From DASYLJ01 sp036009625 (GTDB lineage Bacteria; Desulfobacterota; Binatia; DP-6): a DNA stretch of 64,000 nucleotides. Under the pieces are notes generated by a model, which saw only the letters and a program-made list of their open reading frames with translations, searched no databases and had not been told where the DNA came from. The translations under genes were made by a program, and so were the position numbers. How positions within the stretch are numbered: position 1 is the stretch's first letter; each line of letters opens with the position of its first letter. The stretch lies in assembly GCA_036009625.1 (NCBI GenBank), contig DASYLJ010000120.1, forward strand, positions 1 to 64,000, in the 5' to 3' direction. Shown piece after piece: positions 26,950-36,698 of this stretch.

Positions 26950-28173
26950 CTAGCCATGCCGGCCGCGTGCGGCGCCCTCGGCGACGTTCGGGTCGGTCAG
27001 CAACCGGCGCGCGAGGCCGAGCCCGATCTTGACGATCGTGCGCTGCGCGTCGCGGCAGGCGATGCCCGGGAGCGGCTCGCGGCTGTCACACAGGTCGTCG
27101 CTCTGCAGCTGCACCACGACCGCCGATCGGCTGCTCGGCGAGGTGACGACGACGGTCGGAAGAAACGCCATGCCGTGGCCCACGACGACGACGGTGAAGT
27201 ACTCGGCTTCGGGCCCGGAGCGCGTGCGGCGGTGTCCCGGGCGCAGCACCGGGAGCCGCTCGAACGCGGCATCCGGCGTCGTTCCCATCGAGAAGAGGAT
27301 CTCCGCCGGCCGCGCGCGGGCATCGCACACCTCGGACCATCGCAGCTCGGTCGCGCGGTCGCAGACGGTGGCCACGAGGGCTCCGCGTTGGTTCGGCGCG
27401 GCGAGTGGGAGCGAGGCGCTGACAGCGCAGTTCGCCTGGGCGATGCCGGGCTCGTGGTCGCCAGGCTGGGGCGGCACTTGGCCCAGGACAACGGTCGGTC
27501 TCTCCCGGGGATGGTGCGGCACACGGGCGGGCTCTTCGCCGTGGGTGCTCGCCGAGACGACGTCGGCGAAGATGCGCTCCAACGCGGCGGACGTGACGCC
27601 CGGCGCCGGCGACTCGCCCACGGGCGGCGGCGAGCCGTCGGCGGAACAGGCGAAAGCCGTCGACGGCGCGGGGCTGGGCATGGCGGGCACGGGATCGATC
27701 CGTTCGACACCGACGCAGCCGTCCGCGTTCCGCGAGCCGTAGTACTCGCACGACGGACCAGTCGCCAGACCGCCGTTCACCTCGACGACCTGCAGGACTT
27801 CCGTCCGCCGCGTCGGGACGCCGTCGCGGAAGGTGATCTCCGTCCATTCGGGTCCGACCGCGACGTTGTCATGGATCGTTCCGCGATACAGCGTCTTGCG
27901 TCCCCGATAGACGAACACCTCCTCGGTGTCGGAGGTGCGCCGGCGCTCGTCCGGGTCTCCGTACTTCTTCATGATGTCGCGGACGGTCCAGCCCCGCTGG
28001 ATGTCGTTGATCGCTTTCCGGGCGAGATAGAGGCGGCCGTTCCACACCGCCATCTGGTCCGCCCATTGCGCCGCGCCGATCCGAGAGTCCTGCGAGCGCC
28101 GCTCCGAGAGATAGTCCGCCCGCACCGGAACGCCAGCGAGCAGCACGGCCATGGTCGTCACCAGCCACCGCAT
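26950..28173 (-). CDS. Exported protein of unknown function
   Basis: A 407-residue protein with a short signal peptide (MRWLVTTMAVLLAGVPVRAD). Residues about 45-130 look like a small lipoprotein/OmlA (SmpA)-like fold: AINDIQRGWTVRDIMKKYGD, VFVYRGRKTLYRGT and ITFRDG, the pattern in which a helix and a GDP turn are followed by beta strands. A Pro/Ser-rich low-complexity middle follows, then a beta-rich C-terminal half with FTVVVVGHGMAFLPTVVVTS. I cannot name the C-terminal half. An adjacent exported protein on the same strand ends 112 bp upstream of this start. Confidence 0.65.
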   Translation of the reverse strand: MRWLVTTMAVLLAGVPVRADYLSERRSQDSRIGAAQWADQMAVWNGRLYLARKAINDIQRGWTVRDIMKKYGDPDERRRTSDTEEVFVYRGRKTLYRGTIHDNVAVGPEWTEITFRDGVPTRRTEVLQVVEVNGGLATGPSCEYYGSRNADGCVGVERIDPVPAMPSPAPSTAFACSADGSPPPVGESPAPGVTSAALERIFADVVSASTHGEEPARVPHHPRERPTVVLGQVPPQPGDHEPGIAQANCAVSASLPLAAPNQRGALVATVCDRATELRWSEVCDARARPAEILFSMGTTPDAAFERLPVLRPGHRRTRSGPEAEYFTVVVVGHGMAFLPTVVVTSPSSRSAVVVQLQSDDLCDSREPLPGIACRDAQRTIVKIGLGLARRLLTDPNVAEGAARGRHG

Positions 28174-28285
28174 GGAGCCACGGTAGAGACCAACCAGGCG
28201 AATCGCGAGCAGCGCCCACAGAAAGACGCCAAGCGTCCTTCAGCAGCTTTTCGAGCCCGATGGCCGGCCCGTGTCGCGCGGCCGC

Positions 28286-29896
28286 CTACCGCACGCCCGC
28301 CACCGGCTGCATCTCGACGTCGCAGACGCCGCCGAGACGCACCGTGTCCTCGGTCATGGCGCCGTTGCACGTCGCACCGCTCGCCCGCACGCGGCAGGTG
28401 AGCGTCATCGGCACGCCCTCGTCGAGCCAGGATGGGACTTTTCGGTAGCGACCCACGCGCTCGAACCGGCAGCCGCGTGGCACGCCGTACGGGCGGCATC
28501 CGGACGGACCCTTCAACGACACCTTGCGGCTGTCCACGACCCATTCCGGATATCGATCGGCGATCTCGACGACGTCGCCGTCCGCGGACGTCTCGATCAG
28601 CGCCTCGCGGAACAGGTAGCCCGCGTCGTCTCGTGCGCCGACCTCGATGCGGGTGCCGGCGATCAGCGCGAACTCGTCGCCGCGACGCGCGACCGCGCCG
28701 GTCATGAACTCGACGCGCGGATGGTCGGGGAAGCACTTCCCCATGGCGGGCGGATGATAGTAGTGCCGCAGCGCCGTCAGCGACGCGCCCTCGGTGTCGG
28801 GAAACAGGGCGGCGAGATCGCCATCGTCGCCGTACAGGATGTCCTCCACGTCGCCGACGTTCTGGGCGTACATCACGCGGAGCCTCACGTAGTCGGGATG
28901 ACCGGCCAGATCGGGGCGGAGAAAGCACGAGGTCAACCCCGACACCTGCGTCAGGAGCTCGTCCCACACGTTGTACTGAGACACGGACGACGCCACGCCC
29001 TCGAAGTCGCCCTGGAAGCGACAGCTCACGGACGCCGTGCAGCCGCCGCGCCCGCGGTTGCGGATCGAGAGCGCGATGACGTTGCGCTCGCAGGCGCCGT
29101 ACGGGCTGCAGCCGCGGTCGAGGTGGCCCTCGTAGAGGGCGGTGCGCATGACGTAGTCGAGGTTCCGGGCGCGCGCTAGATCGCTCGCGGACCAGTCGCC
29201 GGGGTTCGCACGGGTGAAGGCATCCCAGGCGCGCGCGAGCGCGGCGCGACGACCGATGAGACGCGCGTGTGCGTCGGCGCACGCGGCCGACCCATGGAAC
29301 GCGCGCACGATGCCGTCGAGTCCCGTGCCGCCCGAGACGTCGCGGTCCTTCGTCGACGTCGCGATCGACGGCGGATCGAACGAGGGCGGCTTGTCGATCG
29401 CGGCGAGATCGCGGACGTCGACCACGTTCTTCACGTCGGATGCACAGTGGTGGTTCTCGACGCGCATCGCGCGCCGACCGGCGGCGGTCGCCTTGAATCG
29501 CGCCGTGTCGGCGGGCTCCGCGCGCCGCGCGTCGACCACGATGTCGAAGCCCACGTACGGCGTGCCGTCGGCGTCGACCAGCGGGCGTCCGTCGCGTACG
29601 ACGAGGCAGGGAATCACCGATGTGCCCTGCCACAGCGTGCCGACGGGGGACTTCGCACCGATTCGGGCGAAGGCGTCCGCATCGTAGTAGGGCACCTCGA
29701 GCGGGCCGTTGAACGAGTAGACGGTCATGACGCGCGTGGCGGGAATGTCGGCGCGAGCCGACGGCGAGCCGACGGCGAGCAGGCCGAGGAAGGCGGCGAG
29801 CATCCGGATGGCGAAACGTCGTGCAGACGGCACGACGTCGGTCACGACGGGCGGCGAAGCGGCCAGCACGCCGGCCTTGGAACGATCCTCGATCAA
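28286..29896 (-). CDS. Exported Cys-containing protein of unknown function
   Basis: A 536-residue frame. A hydrophobic segment at about 28-45 (RFAIRMLAAFLGLLAVGSPS, ending SARADI) is a probable signal peptide; translation could also begin at the internal Met (29803) or a nearby GTG. The mature protein has scattered Cys pairs (CSPYGACERN, CRPYGVPRGCRF, CNGAM, CDVEM) that suggest disulfides. A segment QNVGDVEDILYGDDGDLAAL and a late beta-rich domain (RIEVGARDDAGYLF) are distinctive, but match no family I know. It may be co-transcribed with the exported protein downstream. Confidence 0.65.
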   Translation of the reverse strand: MIEDRSKAGVLAASPPVVTDVVPSARRFAIRMLAAFLGLLAVGSPSARADIPATRVMTVYSFNGPLEVPYYDADAFARIGAKSPVGTLWQGTSVIPCLVVRDGRPLVDADGTPYVGFDIVVDARRAEPADTARFKATAAGRRAMRVENHHCASDVKNVVDVRDLAAIDKPPSFDPPSIATSTKDRDVSGGTGLDGIVRAFHGSAACADAHARLIGRRAALARAWDAFTRANPGDWSASDLARARNLDYVMRTALYEGHLDRGCSPYGACERNVIALSIRNRGRGGCTASVSCRFQGDFEGVASSVSQYNVWDELLTQVSGLTSCFLRPDLAGHPDYVRLRVMYAQNVGDVEDILYGDDGDLAALFPDTEGASLTALRHYYHPPAMGKCFPDHPRVEFMTGAVARRGDEFALIAGTRIEVGARDDAGYLFREALIETSADGDVVEIADRYPEWVVDSRKVSLKGPSGCRPYGVPRGCRFERVGRYRKVPSWLDEGVPMTLTCRVRASGATCNGAMTEDTVRLGGVCDVEMQPVAGVR

Positions 29897-30022
29897 GAAT
29901 TGCCACCGCCTCGTTGGATGATGCTCGCCAGCGGCATGTAGTGGCGCGAGCGCTGCAAGTCCAACGGCGGGGGCCGAAGCATTCCCGTCGTCGGCTGACG
30001 CGGCCCGGAGACGTCGCGCGAC

Positions 30023-31063
30023 TCACAGGAAGCGCGCGAAGAAGTCCCAGATCGCCTCGGCGGCATGGTCCCACACGTCATGGCCCAGGCCCGGCACGGC
30101 GCACCAGACGACCGGTTTACCCTCGGTGCAGCCGTCGTGCTCGACGCACGGGCTCGGGGTGATCGCGCTGGTGCTGTCGTCGCATCCGTTGCCCCACACC
30201 CATTGACTGCGGCTGTACTCGGCGTCGGAAATCAACACGACCTCGTCGTCGACGCCGTGGATCATGAGGGCCGCCGCCGGTGTCGACGGGCAGATGTAGT
30301 GCCCGTCGACGTCGTACTCGGAGTCGTCTTCACCGTACGGGCCGCTGCCGGAATGCGGCGCGATCGCGTCGAGGTACGATGCTCCCAGCGTACAGTTGAG
30401 GAAGTTCGCGAAGTATCCGCCCCGGGAGTGGCCCGTGGCGAACACGCCGTGGACCGGGAAACGAGCCGACAGCTGCGCGACCAGATCGATGAACATCGCC
30501 ATGTCGGGATTCGCGGCAAGATCGGTGTCCAACGTGAACGACCGGCCGGATTCCTCGGTGGCATCCGGATACACGAAGATGGCGGCGCCGTTCGCCGCCG
30601 CTTCGAGACCGAGGCTGGCGCGCACGTCGGCACCCGTTCCACCGTCGCCGTGGTACGCGAACACCAGCGCATACGTCTGCTCGGGATCGTACGTGGGCGG
30701 GACGTACAGCGCGTAGGTGCGGTCGACGCCAGACGAGGTCACGTGCTCTTCCGGAAAGAAGCCGGTCGGGCAGGCGTCGCCGCACGGCGGGGGCAACGTG
30801 GTCGTGGTCGTCGCCGAGACGACGGTGGTGGTGGTGACTTCCGCGAAGCACAGGCCCTCGTGGGCGCGGCAGCTCGAGACCGCCTCCTTCCGGCACGTCT
30901 TCTTGCAGCGTCGCGGGCGCGTTCCGTCGGCGACACAGGCGCTACGACAGGCGACGATCGCGGGCTTGCAAGCGCGAAGACATGGCTTCGCCCGTCCGAC
31001 GGACGGCGCGCCGAGCAACAGCGCGACCAACAGTGGGACGAAGATTCGGGTCGACGTGGTCAT
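30023..31063 (-). CDS. Secreted esterase/depolymerase, alpha/beta-hydrolase (CE1/PHB-depolymerase type)
   Basis: The start at 31063 has AGGGAGA seven bases upstream. The 346-residue product has a signal peptide (to about 25), a basic Cys-rich N-domain (28-72, with CRSAC, CKKTC, SSCRAH) and a Thr-rich linker (TTTTVVSATTTTTLPPP, about 77-93). An alpha/beta-hydrolase domain follows with YALYVPPTYDPEQTYALVFA, an oxyanion region YHGDGG, nucleophile Ser213 in GHSRGG, a likely Asp near HGVDDEV and a His in GLGHDVWD near the end. This is the layout of LpqC/feruloyl esterase/PHB depolymerase-like enzymes. The substrate is probably an ester of a plant or storage polymer (inference). Confidence 0.85.
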   Translation of the reverse strand: MTTSTRIFVPLLVALLLGAPSVGRAKPCLRACKPAIVACRSACVADGTRPRRCKKTCRKEAVSSCRAHEGLCFAEVTTTTVVSATTTTTLPPPCGDACPTGFFPEEHVTSSGVDRTYALYVPPTYDPEQTYALVFAYHGDGGTGADVRASLGLEAAANGAAIFVYPDATEESGRSFTLDTDLAANPDMAMFIDLVAQLSARFPVHGVFATGHSRGGYFANFLNCTLGASYLDAIAPHSGSGPYGEDDSEYDVDGHYICPSTPAAALMIHGVDDEVVLISDAEYSRSQWVWGNGCDDSTSAITPSPCVEHDGCTEGKPVVWCAVPGLGHDVWDHAAEAIWDFFARFL

Positions 31064-31220
31064 CGAGAATCTCCCTAGCACGAACCGCAATACGGGTGCC
31101 GCTGGAATCGTGCGCTGACCGCGCAGACGCTCAGCGAGCCCCCCCGGACTTCTGCAGTCGGGTGCCTTCTGGCGAAGGGGTGGACCGTCGAGACCGGTGG
31201 GTATCGGCTGTTAGCCGCTC

Positions 31221-31256
31221 CCGAGGGGCGCCCGCGTGCGGCCGGGCGCCCCTCGG
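31221..31256 (-). terminator. Perfect 14-bp inverted repeat, terminator-like
   Basis: The arms at 31221-31234 and 31243-31256 are perfectly complementary (CCGAGGGGCGCCCG) with an 8-base loop, starting 11 bases after the stop of the HtaA-like gene. There is no U-tract, as is common in high-GC genomes, so termination is inferred from position and stem strength. Confidence 0.6.
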
Positions 31257-31267
31257 TCGGGATCGCG

Positions 31268-32416
31268 TCAGCCCGGCAGTGGCGCGTCCGGGCAGGACGC
31301 CGGCGCCGCGTTCTTCGAGCCCTTGAAGAGCTTGCCGGTCTTGTAGGTCTTCTTGCTGGAGGCGCCGACCCCGGCGCACAGCGAGTCGTCACCAGACGAC
31401 ACGACGATGCTCACGTCGGCCGGCTCGCTGCCGAGCGCATGGCTCAGGCCCGCGCCCTTCCCGGTGACCTTGATGCCTCCGATCGTGATCTGTGCCGCGG
31501 AGATCGGGCCGAGGACGCGCTTCGAGTCGGCATACTTGTAGCCGGCGACGACGCCCTTCTTGACCACCGCCGTCCAGTTCGACGCGGGCAGCACGTAGGT
31601 GTCGTCGAACGTGCTGCTCACGACGCGCACCGTCGCGCCGTTGACCGTCGGGTCGATGTCGGCAGGCACGACGCCCACTTCCTTCGCCACGACGAACGTG
31701 AGGCCGCGCTTGTCCGGCTTCGCCGGGTCGTCCTTCAGCAGGAGGTTGGTCGACGATATCGGGGTGCCCCCAGCCGGCGGCTCGACGAGGGGCAGGATGA
31801 TGCGCATGTCGTCGAGCGGGTCGCCGGCGGCGAGGAAGCCGCCGAGCGCCGTCGCCGCCTCGTTCGTGATTGCGCCGCTGCCGATGTTCCAGGTGACGGT
31901 CGTTGCCCCGATCACCGGGGCGGTCGTCAGCTCGAACTCGCCGAGATCCATGCGCTGGTCGACCGGCGGCGTCGTGCCCATGGTGACGACGAGCTTCACG
32001 CGCGCGTTGACGACGACGGTGCCGTCGTCCGCGATCGTGATGATCGGATCGATGATCGACAGGTTGAAGAAGTGGTCGGGCCGATCGAACAGAAAGGTGC
32101 CCTGGCTCTCGATCACGCCGTCGCCGTCCGGCAGGTCGTAGGAGAAGGTGGTCGCGGTCCAGCCGAACACACCCGGGCCGGTGACGCCCGCCTTCGGATC
32201 GCAGCCCCCCTTGGCGACGTTCGGATTCGGGTCGCAGGTGGCGCCGGCGCTGGTGCTGATGGGCGGCGTGCCCGAGCCGGAATGGATGTAGGAGCGGAAC
32301 GCTGCGCGAAAGCCCCAGTCGATCTCGTCGGCGGCGAAACCGATCGCGGGGACGGCGAGGAGCATGGCCGTCACGGAGAGCGCCTGAACACGGGAGCATC
32401 GAGTCTGCGAGTGCAT
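31268..32416 (-). CDS. Exported HtaA-domain-like protein with type B RC module
   Basis: A 382-residue protein with a signal peptide ending at GFAADE. Residues about 30-200 resemble the HtaA domain known from heme-uptake proteins of actinobacteria: IDWGFRAAFRSYIHSG, GVFGWTATTFSYDLPDGDG, a bulky hydrophobic segment and SIIDPIITIADDGTVVV, in the usual order (WG..FRSY, then a G.F strand, then the DP....G strands). Residues about 225-370 are an RC module (NLLLKDDPAKPDKRGL, VLPASNW, GYKYAD, GPISAAQIT) ending in a Cys pair. HtaA binding of heme is known in Corynebacterium; use here is inference. It is divergent from the P450 gene, across 244 bp. Confidence 0.65.
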   Translation of the reverse strand: MHSQTRCSRVQALSVTAMLLAVPAIGFAADEIDWGFRAAFRSYIHSGSGTPPISTSAGATCDPNPNVAKGGCDPKAGVTGPGVFGWTATTFSYDLPDGDGVIESQGTFLFDRPDHFFNLSIIDPIITIADDGTVVVNARVKLVVTMGTTPPVDQRMDLGEFELTTAPVIGATTVTWNIGSGAITNEAATALGGFLAAGDPLDDMRIILPLVEPPAGGTPISSTNLLLKDDPAKPDKRGLTFVVAKEVGVVPADIDPTVNGATVRVVSSTFDDTYVLPASNWTAVVKKGVVAGYKYADSKRVLGPISAAQITIGGIKVTGKGAGLSHALGSEPADVSIVVSSGDDSLCAGVGASSKKTYKTGKLFKGSKNAAPASCPDAPLPG

Positions 32417-32660
32417 GAAGCCTTTCCTTTCGATTGTGGCTCGCCGCTCGCCCGGCGGTCAGTCAGAGCGTGTGGAGGTCCGCATTTAGCAACCACCAAC
32501 GGTCGCGACCAGATGAGAAATCGAATGGCCGCCGGGTGCGAAAAAATGGCGCCGTCCACGGAAAACTCCAAATCCGATGCCTCATCCTCGTGGCCAAATC
32601 GGCAACACCATCGGGACTTCCTACGAGACGCCCGAGGGCTAGGATCGACGTGGAGGCAGC

Positions 32661-33833
32661 ATGACGTCACAACCAGCCTTCGGAACCGATCGCGGTCGCG
32701 CGCTGGTCGCGTGGCTGCGGGAGATGCGCGACGAGCATCCGGTCTGGCAGGACGGGCAGGGGCTCTGGAACGTTTTTCGCTATGCCGACGTGCAGCGCGT
32801 GATGACCGACCCCACGACCTTCTCATCCGACACGACGAGGCTCGTGCCGAGCATGAGCCACCTGCAACGCGGCACGCTGACGCGGATGGATCCGCCGGCG
32901 CACCACAAGCTCCGCCGCTTGATCAGCCACTCGTTCACGCCGAAACGTGTCGCCGGGTTGGCGCCGCGCATCACGGCGATCGCCACTCAGCTCCTCGATG
33001 ACCTGGTCGGCGCGGAGCAGTTCGACCTCGTCGGCGCGTTCACGTATCCGCTGCCGGTGATCGTCATCGCCGAGCTCCTCGGGGTGCCGACCTCGGACCG
33101 CAAGCTGTTCCACGAGTGGGCCGATCACCTGCTCGGCGTGGCGCGCACGAACTTTCGAACGGAGGAGTTCGCAAAGATCGTCGAGGAAGGGATGCGCGAG
33201 ATGGACGCATATCTCCTCGCGCACTGCCGGGAGCGTCGGCTCACCCCGCGCGATGACCTGATCAGCGATCTCGTCACCGCGGAAGTCGACGGCGAGCGGC
33301 TCGACGACGAGGAGGTCGTCAATTTCTCACGTCTGCTGCTGCTCGCCGGTCACATCACGACGACGCTGCTGCTCGGCAACACGGTGCTCTGCTTCGACGA
33401 GAACCCGCAGAGCGCTAGCGACGTCCGCGCTGCCCACGGGCTGATCCCGTCGGCGCTGGAAGAGGTGCTGCGCTACCGGTCCCCATTCCCGATGATGGCG
33501 CGCGTCAGCACGCGCGACGTCGAGATCGCGGGCACCACGATCCCGGTGAATCAGATGGTGCTCGTGTGGCTCCTCGGCGCGAACCACGACGAGCGGCAGT
33601 TCGCCGAGCCCGAACGCTTCGACGTCCATCGGGCGTCCAATGACCACGTCGCGTTCGGCCACGGGATCCACTTCTGCATGGGCGCGCCGCTGGCGCGCCT
33701 CGAAGGCCGGATCGCCGTCGAGCTGCTGCTGACGCGGCTCGCCGACATCCGAATCACGCCGGGAGACCCCCTCGAGTTCTACCCGACCGTATTCGGCGCC
33801 AAGGCGCTGCCGCTGACCGTGCGCTGGGCGTAG
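32661..33833 (+). CDS. Cytochrome P450
   Basis: A 390-residue class I bacterial P450 with GGAGG seven bases before the ATG. The I-helix LLLLAGHITTT (225-235) has the oxygen-activating Thr, EEVLR (267-271) holds the K-helix ExxR, and FGHGIHFCMG (332-341) places heme ligand Cys339. The length and the GAPLARLEGR tail match CYP107-like macrolide, steroid or fatty-acid hydroxylases. It lacks the cyclic-nucleotide-binding extension of the other P450. No ferredoxin or ferredoxin reductase is adjacent, so redox partners lie elsewhere. The substrate is unknown. Confidence 0.95.
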   Translation: MTSQPAFGTDRGRALVAWLREMRDEHPVWQDGQGLWNVFRYADVQRVMTDPTTFSSDTTRLVPSMSHLQRGTLTRMDPPAHHKLRRLISHSFTPKRVAGLAPRITAIATQLLDDLVGAEQFDLVGAFTYPLPVIVIAELLGVPTSDRKLFHEWADHLLGVARTNFRTEEFAKIVEEGMREMDAYLLAHCRERRLTPRDDLISDLVTAEVDGERLDDEEVVNFSRLLLLAGHITTTLLLGNTVLCFDENPQSASDVRAAHGLIPSALEEVLRYRSPFPMMARVSTRDVEIAGTTIPVNQMVLVWLLGANHDERQFAEPERFDVHRASNDHVAFGHGIHFCMGAPLARLEGRIAVELLLTRLADIRITPGDPLEFYPTVFGAKALPLTVRWA

Positions 33834-34024
33834 GGGGCATCCATCCGGGCGACGCGGCTCCGAGGTTCACCCGTCACGCGAGCCGTTCGAAAGGTCCAGA
33901 CGCTCGCCAGGTGGCGGCTCGCGCCGTTCGCCGAGGCTGTGACGACACGGGTGCCGCCACCGCGCTGCTGGCTGAGTGCGATATTCGTTGACCGGTCCGC
34001 CGCTCCCACGGTAGCCAACCTTGC

Positions 34025-36673
34025 ATGACCAACGCCTTCCTCGTGGGCATTCGTCGGGTCGTCGTGTTGGCCGGGGTGGTGATGGCGGTCGTGCCCGCAG
34101 CCGTCGTAGCCGCCCCGTTGCTGGAGCTGAGCGGATTCGTCCCCGATCCGCAGGGGAGCCACGCGGCGTTCGACGTGGTCACGAGCTCCGACGGCAAGCA
34201 TCTCTATACGCGCTCTCCCATCGACGGCCTCGGTGTCTTCGCGCGCGACGCCGTCACGGGAACGGTGACACGGCTGGCCTCCTACCAGGACGGCGTCGGC
34301 GGCGTCGACGGTATCGAGGGGTCCGGGGCCGTCGGCATCAGTGCCGACGGCGCCAACGTATACGCCACCTCCAGGGACGAGGCGGGCCTCGCCATCTTCT
34401 CACGCAATGCGGCGACCGGCCTGCTCGTGCAGACCGCGGTGTTCCGCGACGGCATCGGCGGAGTGGATGGCCTCTGGGGTGCGAACGTCGTGACGGTGTC
34501 CGCCGACGGTGCCAACGTCTACGTCGGCTCGGTCTACGACAACGCGGTCGCGGTGTTCACGCGCGACGTCGGTACCGGGGCGCTCACGTTCCTCGAGGCC
34601 GAGCGCGACGGCTTCGGCGGCATCGTGGGGCTGTCCGCACCCGCGGCATTCGTCGTGAGCCTTGATGGCGCGCATCTATATGTCGCCGGCGGTGGCTTCA
34701 CGACCCACTTCTCGCGCGATGTCGGCACGGGTGCGCTGACGTTCGTCGGCTCGATCAACGGCGGCGGCAACACGCTCGCCATGCCGGTGAGTGGGAGTCA
34801 TCTGTACGCCGCCATCCCGGGTGGCGTCCGTATCCTGTCGCGCAATGCGACGACGGGAGCCCTCACGCCGAGCACCACCGTCTCGCTCGGTTTCTCGGGT
34901 TCCGTGGCGATCGTGCTGTCCCCCGACGACGCGTATCTCTATGCCACGCGATCGAGCTCCACGTCCGTCGCCGACGTCAGGATCTTCGCACGCGACGCCG
35001 TGAGCGGTGCCCTCACGTCGCTGGGCACGACATCGGCGCTTCCTGCGGGTGTCGTCGATACCGTCGGCGTGAACCCGAGGGACCCCCTGGTGTCGCCCGA
35101 TGGCGCGCATCTCTACGTGCTCGGCGACCTCAGCGGCGGATTCATCGGATTCACCCGCGACCCCGCCACCGGTCTCCTGACGCGCTTCGAGGTGCAGCCT
35201 GGTCCGCTCTCCACCGGCGATGGTCTCGACGGTGTCCAGGGTGTCGCGCTCGATCCCGACGGCAGCCATGTGTACGCCGTGAGCTCGCGGGACGACGCGA
35301 TCGTCGTCTTCGACCGCGACGCGACGACCGGTGCGTTGACCTGGATGCAGGCGATCCAGGGGGGGCCCGGCGCCATGCCACGGCTACTGGGGCTCGCGTC
35401 GGTCGTCGTCTCGCCCGACGGCGCTCACGTGTACGCCGGCGCCATCAACGCCGTGATCCGCTTCGCGCGTGACGCCGGCACCGGGATGCTGACGTATCTC
35501 GGGACCGACACCCCGCTCGGTGTCGCGGGCGCCGGCTGCCGAACCGAGGTCGTCATGGATGCGAGCGGGACGTCGCTCTATTCCGGCTGCAACGACGTCC
35601 TGCTGCGCGATCCGGTCGACGGCAGCCTGACGCTGGTCGACGAGAATGGTCCCAGCGGGACGTTTGCCGTCAGCCGCGACGGGCAGTTCTTCTACTTCGC
35701 CACCGACGCAATGGTCATGTACGCGCGGAATCCGATCGACGGCACGATCGGAGCGTTGGTCGATGTCATCTTCGAAGACGATCTGCCGACGGAGACGTTG
35801 GCCAACACGGCGTCGATCCTCGTCTCCGCCGATGATCGCTACATCTACACCACGTCACACTACATCTCGGTGTTCGAGCGGGAAGCGAATGGGGGACTGC
35901 GGTACCGGGGGCGACTGAGCGACTACGTCTTTTCGAGGCTCTCCGCGATCACGCCCGACGGCGCCTATCTCGTACACGACCGCAACGGTTTCGAGCTGCG
36001 CGCACGCAATCCGACGAGCGGGACGACCGTGCTGGCGCAGACCCTGCCGCCCGAGCCGTCCCTCACGCAATCGCGGGACGAGATGGCGGCGTCGCCCGAC
36101 GGGCACTTCATGTATTTCACCATCACGGCCCTCTCGAGGATCGGTATCCTTCGCCTCGATCCGTGCGGACCGGTCGTCCTGAAGCCGTCGCTCGCGGTCA
36201 CCAAGATCCTCGCCGACCCGACGCCGGGCAACGACGGGTTCAGCCTGAAGGGCTTCTTCCTGCTGCGCGGCATCACGTTCGCGTCGCTCGACCTCGTCGC
36301 CAGCGGAGCGCGTCTCCAGCTCGACGCTGCCGACGGCTCGTCGCGCGCCGACGTCGTGCTGCCGCCCGGCGGGTACGCGGGCGGCGGCACACGGGGATGG
36401 GAGAAGAAGGGGCGGACGTGGCTCTACCGCGATCGCACCGGTGCGCTGCTGAACGGCATCGGCGTCGTGAAGCTGACCGAAGGCGCGAACACGGCGGCAG
36501 GTATGGTCGCGGTGACGCTGAAGGGCAAGAACGGCACCTATCCACTGCTCGCCGGTGACGCTCCGCCCGCGGTCACGCTGACGATCGGCGCGTCGGGTCA
36601 GTGCTGTCGAACGATCTTCGACGCCGACGATTGCGGCAGTACGCCCACGTCGGTGAAGTGCCGGCCGCGATGA
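34025..36673 (+). CDS. Secreted YVTN/lactonase-type beta-propeller protein with type C RC module
   Basis: An 882-residue exported protein (signal peptide to about residue 30, VVPAAVVAAP). About ten blades repeat a pattern such as SADGANVYVGSVYDNAVAVF, then RDVGTGALTFLEAERDG or similar. This is the DG.(H/N)(L/V)Y and (F/A)RD..TG.LT rhythm of YVTN/6-phosphogluconolactonase-like propellers. The catalytic residues of lactonases are not evident, so a binding role is more likely. The C-terminus (about 715-880) is a type C RC module (NDGFSLKGFFLL, VVLPPGGY, SGQCCRTIF). It ends 25 bp from a convergent flavin oxidoreductase. Confidence 0.8.
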   Translation: MTNAFLVGIRRVVVLAGVVMAVVPAAVVAAPLLELSGFVPDPQGSHAAFDVVTSSDGKHLYTRSPIDGLGVFARDAVTGTVTRLASYQDGVGGVDGIEGSGAVGISADGANVYATSRDEAGLAIFSRNAATGLLVQTAVFRDGIGGVDGLWGANVVTVSADGANVYVGSVYDNAVAVFTRDVGTGALTFLEAERDGFGGIVGLSAPAAFVVSLDGAHLYVAGGGFTTHFSRDVGTGALTFVGSINGGGNTLAMPVSGSHLYAAIPGGVRILSRNATTGALTPSTTVSLGFSGSVAIVLSPDDAYLYATRSSSTSVADVRIFARDAVSGALTSLGTTSALPAGVVDTVGVNPRDPLVSPDGAHLYVLGDLSGGFIGFTRDPATGLLTRFEVQPGPLSTGDGLDGVQGVALDPDGSHVYAVSSRDDAIVVFDRDATTGALTWMQAIQGGPGAMPRLLGLASVVVSPDGAHVYAGAINAVIRFARDAGTGMLTYLGTDTPLGVAGAGCRTEVVMDASGTSLYSGCNDVLLRDPVDGSLTLVDENGPSGTFAVSRDGQFFYFATDAMVMYARNPIDGTIGALVDVIFEDDLPTETLANTASILVSADDRYIYTTSHYISVFEREANGGLRYRGRLSDYVFSRLSAITPDGAYLVHDRNGFELRARNPTSGTTVLAQTLPPEPSLTQSRDEMAASPDGHFMYFTITALSRIGILRLDPCGPVVLKPSLAVTKILADPTPGNDGFSLKGFFLLRGITFASLDLVASGARLQLDAADGSSRADVVLPPGGYAGGGTRGWEKKGRTWLYRDRTGALLNGIGVVKLTEGANTAAGMVAVTLKGKNGTYPLLAGDAPPAVTLTIGASGQCCRTIFDADDCGSTPTSVKCRPR

Positions 36674-36698
36674 CCGCGGTCAGTCGAGAGAATCTGTC

